Below, in pieces: positions 6,296 to 8,816 of a stretch of 8,816 nt of DNA. The notes beneath the pieces are model-generated. The model did no database searches and was not told the DNA's origin. It was given only the letters and a program-made list of their open reading frames with translations. The DNA is from Alphaproteobacteria bacterium UBA3002. Its GTDB lineage: Bacteria > Pseudomonadota > Alphaproteobacteria > Rickettsiales > UBA3002. Made by a program: the position numbers and the translations under genes. The stretch is taken from NCBI GenBank assembly GCA_002346425.1, contig DDZS01000054.1:1-8816 (forward strand), given 5' to 3'. Numbering within the stretch: the first letter of the stretch is position 1; every line of letters starts with the position of its first letter.

Positions 6296-7063
6296 ATGAC
6301 ACATACAGCAGCCCTTCGTTTTACCACTAAACCAGCGCAACTCGTTTTCCTGATGCTGGCAATGGTCGCGTGTTTCATTGCGCCGGCACAAGCGGAAGAA
6401 ACTTACCACCTGCAGCTGGCCGATGTGAAGCAGTTGATCACCGAGCAACTGATCGATAAAGGGGCCGGAGAGCAGATCGAACTGGATGTTTCAGGCCGCA
6501 CGCAACCCGTTTTGTTTCGCAGCTCAAAACCGCTGGAAGCAGCATTGGATATGGTCGATTTCGATGCCCGCAGCATGACATGGAATGCGAATATGAGCCT
6601 GTATGACGGCGATAAAGTCGCTAAAGTGCTGGAACTGTCGGGCCGTTATGCCCCGCAAATTGAGATTCCCGTGCTGAAGCGCCGCTTGCATAGTAGCGAA
6701 ATGATTGCCGAAGATGATATTGAATGGGTCGGCTATCCGGAACATCGTCTGCGTAAAGACACCGTGTTGGACGCGAAAACCCTGATCGGCAAATCACCAC
6801 GCCGGGTCATTTCCGAGCATCGCCCGATTCGCGCCGACGATATTGAAGAGCCAAAAGTTGTCGACAAAGGCGATCTCGTCCGCGTGGCGTATCAAACGCC
6901 CTATATGGAAATTCGCACAGTAGGTGAAGCGCTCGAAGAAGCGGCCCTAGGTCAGCGAATCCGTATCCGTAACAGTGAAAGCGGCATCGTGATTCAGGCG
7001 GTCGTCACCGGCACTGGCAGCGCGGAAGTGAAAGAACTGTTACAAATCAGTGATGCACGCTAA
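6296..7063 (+). CDS. flgA: Flagellar P-ring assembly chaperone FlgA
   Basis: Periplasmic chaperone for assembly of the FlgI P-ring around the rod. The 255 residues start with a Sec signal peptide (basic/polar 1-14, hydrophobic about 15-30, probable cleavage after APAQA at residue 33). A variable N-terminal part follows (about 36-118), then the SAF-type domain (about 122-185, EIPVLKRRLHSSEMIAEDDI and GKSPRRVISEHRPIRADDIE) and the C-terminal FlgA region (about 190-245, VVDKGDLVRVAYQTPYMEI and GQRIRIRNSESG, ending near GTGSAEV). Length is typical for alphaproteobacterial FlgA. It lies 12 bp after flgG and 26 bp before flgH, in the rod/ring operon. Its partner FlgI is not encoded in this window. 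Confidence 0.96.
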   Translation: MTHTAALRFTTKPAQLVFLMLAMVACFIAPAQAEETYHLQLADVKQLITEQLIDKGAGEQIELDVSGRTQPVLFRSSKPLEAALDMVDFDARSMTWNANMSLYDGDKVAKVLELSGRYAPQIEIPVLKRRLHSSEMIAEDDIEWVGYPEHRLRKDTVLDAKTLIGKSPRRVISEHRPIRADDIEEPKVVDKGDLVRVAYQTPYMEIRTVGEALEEAALGQRIRIRNSESGIVIQAVVTGTGSAEVKELLQISDAR

Positions 7064-7089
7064 AGAATAATAATAAGGAGACAGACGCT

Positions 7090-7830
7090 ATGAATACGAG
7101 AACTCTTGCTTTGATCAGCACCGCCCTGCTCGGCCTTTCGGCCTGTAAAAGCACGGTGGAACGGATCGAAAATATCGGCGAACAACCGCCGCTGAATACG
7201 GTGGAAAACCCGCATGTGAAACCGCAATACCGCCCGCTGACCTGGCCGATGCCGGAACCGGAACCCGATGCAAGGCAATATGCGAATTCGCTATGGCAGC
7301 CGGGCGCGCGCTCTTTCTTCCGCGACCAACGCGCTAGCCGTGTCGGGGATATTTTACGCGTCATGGTGGAAGTGAATGATAAAGCCGAAGTCGACAACGA
7401 AACCTCGCGTGACCGTGATGCCAGTGAAAATTCTAGCGTAACCGAATTGTTTGGCGGTTTAGCCGGTAAAATTGTACCGGGTAACCGCGGCACGCCGCTC
7501 ACCGATATCTCAGGCTCTCAAAACAGTGAAGGCACGGGTGAGATTCAACGTGAGGAAAAAATTAACACCTCCGTTTCTGCGATCGTCACGCAAGTTTTGC
7601 CTAACGGCAATCTGGTGATCGACGGTAGTCAGGAAATCCGCGTGAATTATGAAATTCGTGAATTATCGGTCGCTGGCGTGGTGCGCCCGGAAGATATTGG
7701 CTCGGATAATACCATCGATGCGAATCAAATTGCCGAGGCACGTATCAGTTATGGTGGTCGCGGCCAGTTGAGCGATGTCCAGCAACCGCGCTGGGGCTAT
7801 CAGGTCATCGACGCCATCAGCCCATTCTAA
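7090..7830 (+). CDS. flgH: Flagellar L-ring lipoprotein FlgH
   Basis: Outer-membrane lipoprotein that forms the L-ring bushing around the distal rod. The 246 residues begin with a lipoprotein signal peptide with lipobox LSAC, giving acylated Cys19 followed by Lys20. The mature part shows the FlgH pattern: SLWQPGARSFFRDQRASRVGD (67-87), ILRVMVEVNDKAEVDNETSR (88-107), INTSVSAIVTQVLPNGNLVI (158-177), GSQEIRVNYEIRELSVAG (179-196), GVVRPEDIGSDNTI (196-209) and the C-terminal ARISYGGRGQLSDVQQPRWG. AAGGAG (7075-7080) lies 9 bp before the ATG. It is last gene of the operon and is followed by a hairpin; flgI, which often follows flgH, is absent here. Confidence 0.97.
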   Translation: MNTRTLALISTALLGLSACKSTVERIENIGEQPPLNTVENPHVKPQYRPLTWPMPEPEPDARQYANSLWQPGARSFFRDQRASRVGDILRVMVEVNDKAEVDNETSRDRDASENSSVTELFGGLAGKIVPGNRGTPLTDISGSQNSEGTGEIQREEKINTSVSAIVTQVLPNGNLVIDGSQEIRVNYEIRELSVAGVVRPEDIGSDNTIDANQIAEARISYGGRGQLSDVQQPRWGYQVIDAISPF

Positions 7831-7836
7831 TCTAAG

Positions 7837-7878
7837 ACCTCACCCCGGGACGGCGATACGCAAGCCCCGGGGTGAGGT
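7837..7878. terminator. Hairpin between convergent flgH and the secreted-protein gene
   Basis: ACCTCACCCCGGG (7837-7849) is perfectly complementary to CCCGGGGTGAGGT (7866-7878): a 13-bp GC-rich stem with a 16-base loop. It starts 7 bp after the flgH stop and ends 7 bp before the stop of the convergent gene, so it can serve transcripts from either side. Neither flank has a clean T run (AAAAGATTAATATTT on the plus side, CTTAGATTAG on the minus side), so it may be a weak intrinsic terminator or act mainly as a 3'-end stabiliser. Confidence 0.7.
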
Positions 7879-7885
7879 TAAAAGA

Positions 7886-8407
7886 TTAATATTTCCGGTT
7901 TTTATTGAAATAGACCCCGTCGCCCACATTCGGGTCTTTAATCACGCGCGGGCCATTCCATGGAAGCGGCTCATTGGCAGATGGCGGAGTCAGCGAGCCT
8001 TCCGGCACAGTGTCTGCACTGCCTTTGACCACCGGCTCATCGCCTGAGAATTGGAACATCACCTGACGCATGCCACCTTCAGTCACGCTAACGGTTTTGG
8101 TTTGCGTTTGCCCTTTATGCATCGCCTGCACTTTGTATTCACCGGGGGCCAGTTTCGCGAAGAAGAACGGGCCATCGGTCACGCCTTGCAGGGCCGTTTG
8201 CCCATCGCGCATGAAGGCGACTTTCACATTGCTGAGATAGTGGCCGGTGCTTAGCGCGGCTTTCACTTCCACATTATACTCTGATTTTTTTGACTGAAAT
8301 TCAGCACGTTCTTCCGCGCCGATGCCGCCGGAAATATAACTACCTGTTGGGGCAGCGTTGGCGATAAATGGCATTAGGCATGCGGTGACCATCAACATTT
8401 TCTTCAT
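7886..8407 (-). CDS. Small secreted protein with carboxypeptidase-regulatory-like domain, function unknown
   Basis: The 173 residues begin with a clear Sec signal peptide (MKKMLMVTACLMPFIANA, probable cleavage after residue 18; no lipobox), so the product is periplasmic or exported. The mature N-terminus has SYISGGIGAEERAEFQSKKSEYNV (about 23-46), followed by a beta-sandwich-like repeat (about 46-118): LSNVKVAFMRDGQTALQGV, DGPFFFAKLAPGEYKV and a closing strand TKTVSVTEGG. This is the pattern of the carboxypeptidase regulatory-like (transthyretin-like) fold, without any catalytic domain. The tail (about 122-173) is rich in Pro, Gly and Asn and ends in YFNKNRKY. AAGGAG lies 7 bp upstream of the ATG. 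The gene follows the HAD gene by 20 bp on the same strand and converges on flgH. I recall similar small periplasmic proteins in other proteobacteria but no assigned role. A flagellar function is not implied by the orientation. Confidence 0.75.
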   Translation of the reverse strand: MKKMLMVTACLMPFIANAAPTGSYISGGIGAEERAEFQSKKSEYNVEVKAALSTGHYLSNVKVAFMRDGQTALQGVTDGPFFFAKLAPGEYKVQAMHKGQTQTKTVSVTEGGMRQVMFQFSGDEPVVKGSADTVPEGSLTPPSANEPLPWNGPRVIKDPNVGDGVYFNKNRKY

Positions 8408-8427
8408 AATTTAACTCCTTAGACTGG

Positions 8428-8816
8428 TTACTGGGCAAAATATGAAGTAAGCGCACGTAAAGATTCCATATGACAATCAAAAGGAATGCCTTCCAGCTCT
8501 CCGTTTTTCCCCTGATCGCCATAATAGACACAGGTGGCGCCAATGGCCGCGCCACATTCCAGATCGACCACCGTATCACCCACAAACCAGACCACCGGGT
8601 CAGGCTTCGCAGAATACTGCGTCAGCGCCAGACGCGCCGGATGCGGGTGCGGCTTGTCTTTTTCCGCGTCCCCCGCCCCGATGATCGCATCGAAATAAGG
8701 GTTCCAACCAAGCGCTTCGATTTCGCGGCGCAGGGCTGGCCCACGTTTATTGCTCACCGCCGCCACAAATAGCCCCGCTTGCCGTAGCTGCTTTAGCATA
8801 GCCTCTGCTTCCGGTA
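8428..8816 (-). CDS. HAD-superfamily phosphatase, N-terminus cut off
   Basis: C-terminal part (128 codons) of a HAD-like hydrolase of the phosphoglycolate phosphatase type. The frame is open to the right edge, and the residues before the first in-window Met (PEAEA) continue the normal family pattern, so the ATG at 8799 is internal. Visible: motif II serine in VAAVSNKRG, motif III lysine in EKDKPHP and motif IV acidic pair in GDTVVDLECG, followed by GATCVYYG. Motif I (the DxD nucleophile) would lie in the missing N-terminal part together with the cap domain, so activity cannot be confirmed here. The substrate is unknown; family members dephosphorylate small phospho-metabolites. The stop lies 20 bp upstream of the secreted-protein start, suggesting co-transcription. 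Confidence 0.9.
   Translation of the reverse strand, partial: PEAEAMLKQLRQAGLFVAAVSNKRGPALRREIEALGWNPYFDAIIGAGDAEKDKPHPHPARLALTQYSAKPDPVVWFVGDTVVDLECGAAIGATCVYYGDQGKNGELEGIPFDCHMESLRALTSYFAQ

Noticed and set aside
5816..6448. 210-codon open frame antisense to flgG and flgA
   Set aside because: Composition follows from the codon pattern of flgG on the other strand; no family features, and flgG/flgA are certain.

Overview
The window is a flagellar locus from an alphaproteobacterium with medium GC content. The order fliL-fliM-DUF6468-motE, read leftward and divergent from flgF-flgG-flgA-flgH, is one I associate with Rhodospirillales and related alphaproteobacteria. The FliM form (acidic N-terminal extension with an AAEWEAML segment ahead of the CheY-binding helix) and the MotE and DUF6468 proteins fit that. 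The genus cannot be read from the window.

Layout. Bases 1-1229 (minus) hold the first 409 codons of a Wzt-type ABC ATPase for polysaccharide export, cut by the left edge. Bases 1267-4507 (minus) hold a tight operon in transcription order fliL, fliM, a DUF6468 membrane protein and motE; neighbouring genes overlap by 4 bp or lie 1-25 bp apart. A 224-bp divergent control region (4508-4731) carries a near-consensus sigma-54 promoter pointing at flgF. Bases 4732-7830 (plus) hold flgF, flgG, flgA and flgH, each with a clear Shine-Dalgarno sequence. A 13-bp perfect hairpin (7837-7878) closes that operon. On its far side, in convergent orientation (minus), are a small secreted protein with a carboxypeptidase-regulatory-like fold (7886-8407) and the C-terminal part of a HAD phosphatase (8428-8816, cut by the right edge).

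How the genes fit together. FlgF and FlgG are proximal and distal rod proteins. FlgA is the periplasmic P-ring chaperone and FlgH the outer-membrane L-ring lipoprotein. FliM is the C-ring switch protein that binds CheY-P, and FliL is the stator-associated membrane protein. MotE is probably a periplasmic motor/stator chaperone, and the DUF6468 protein is an uncharacterised membrane partner encoded between fliM and motE. The window therefore covers rod, outer ring, switch and stator-accessory functions. Hook, P-ring (flgI), export apparatus, stator and flagellin genes are absent here.

I found no evidence of a new defence, mobile or RNA-based system: no CRISPR, tRNA, rRNA, transposase or integrase. 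The points most worth a second look are the sigma-54 promoter, the poorly characterised DUF6468/MotE pair, the polysaccharide-export ATPase directly behind the motility operon, and the small secreted protein next to the HAD phosphatase. No gene-free stretch exceeds 300 bases.
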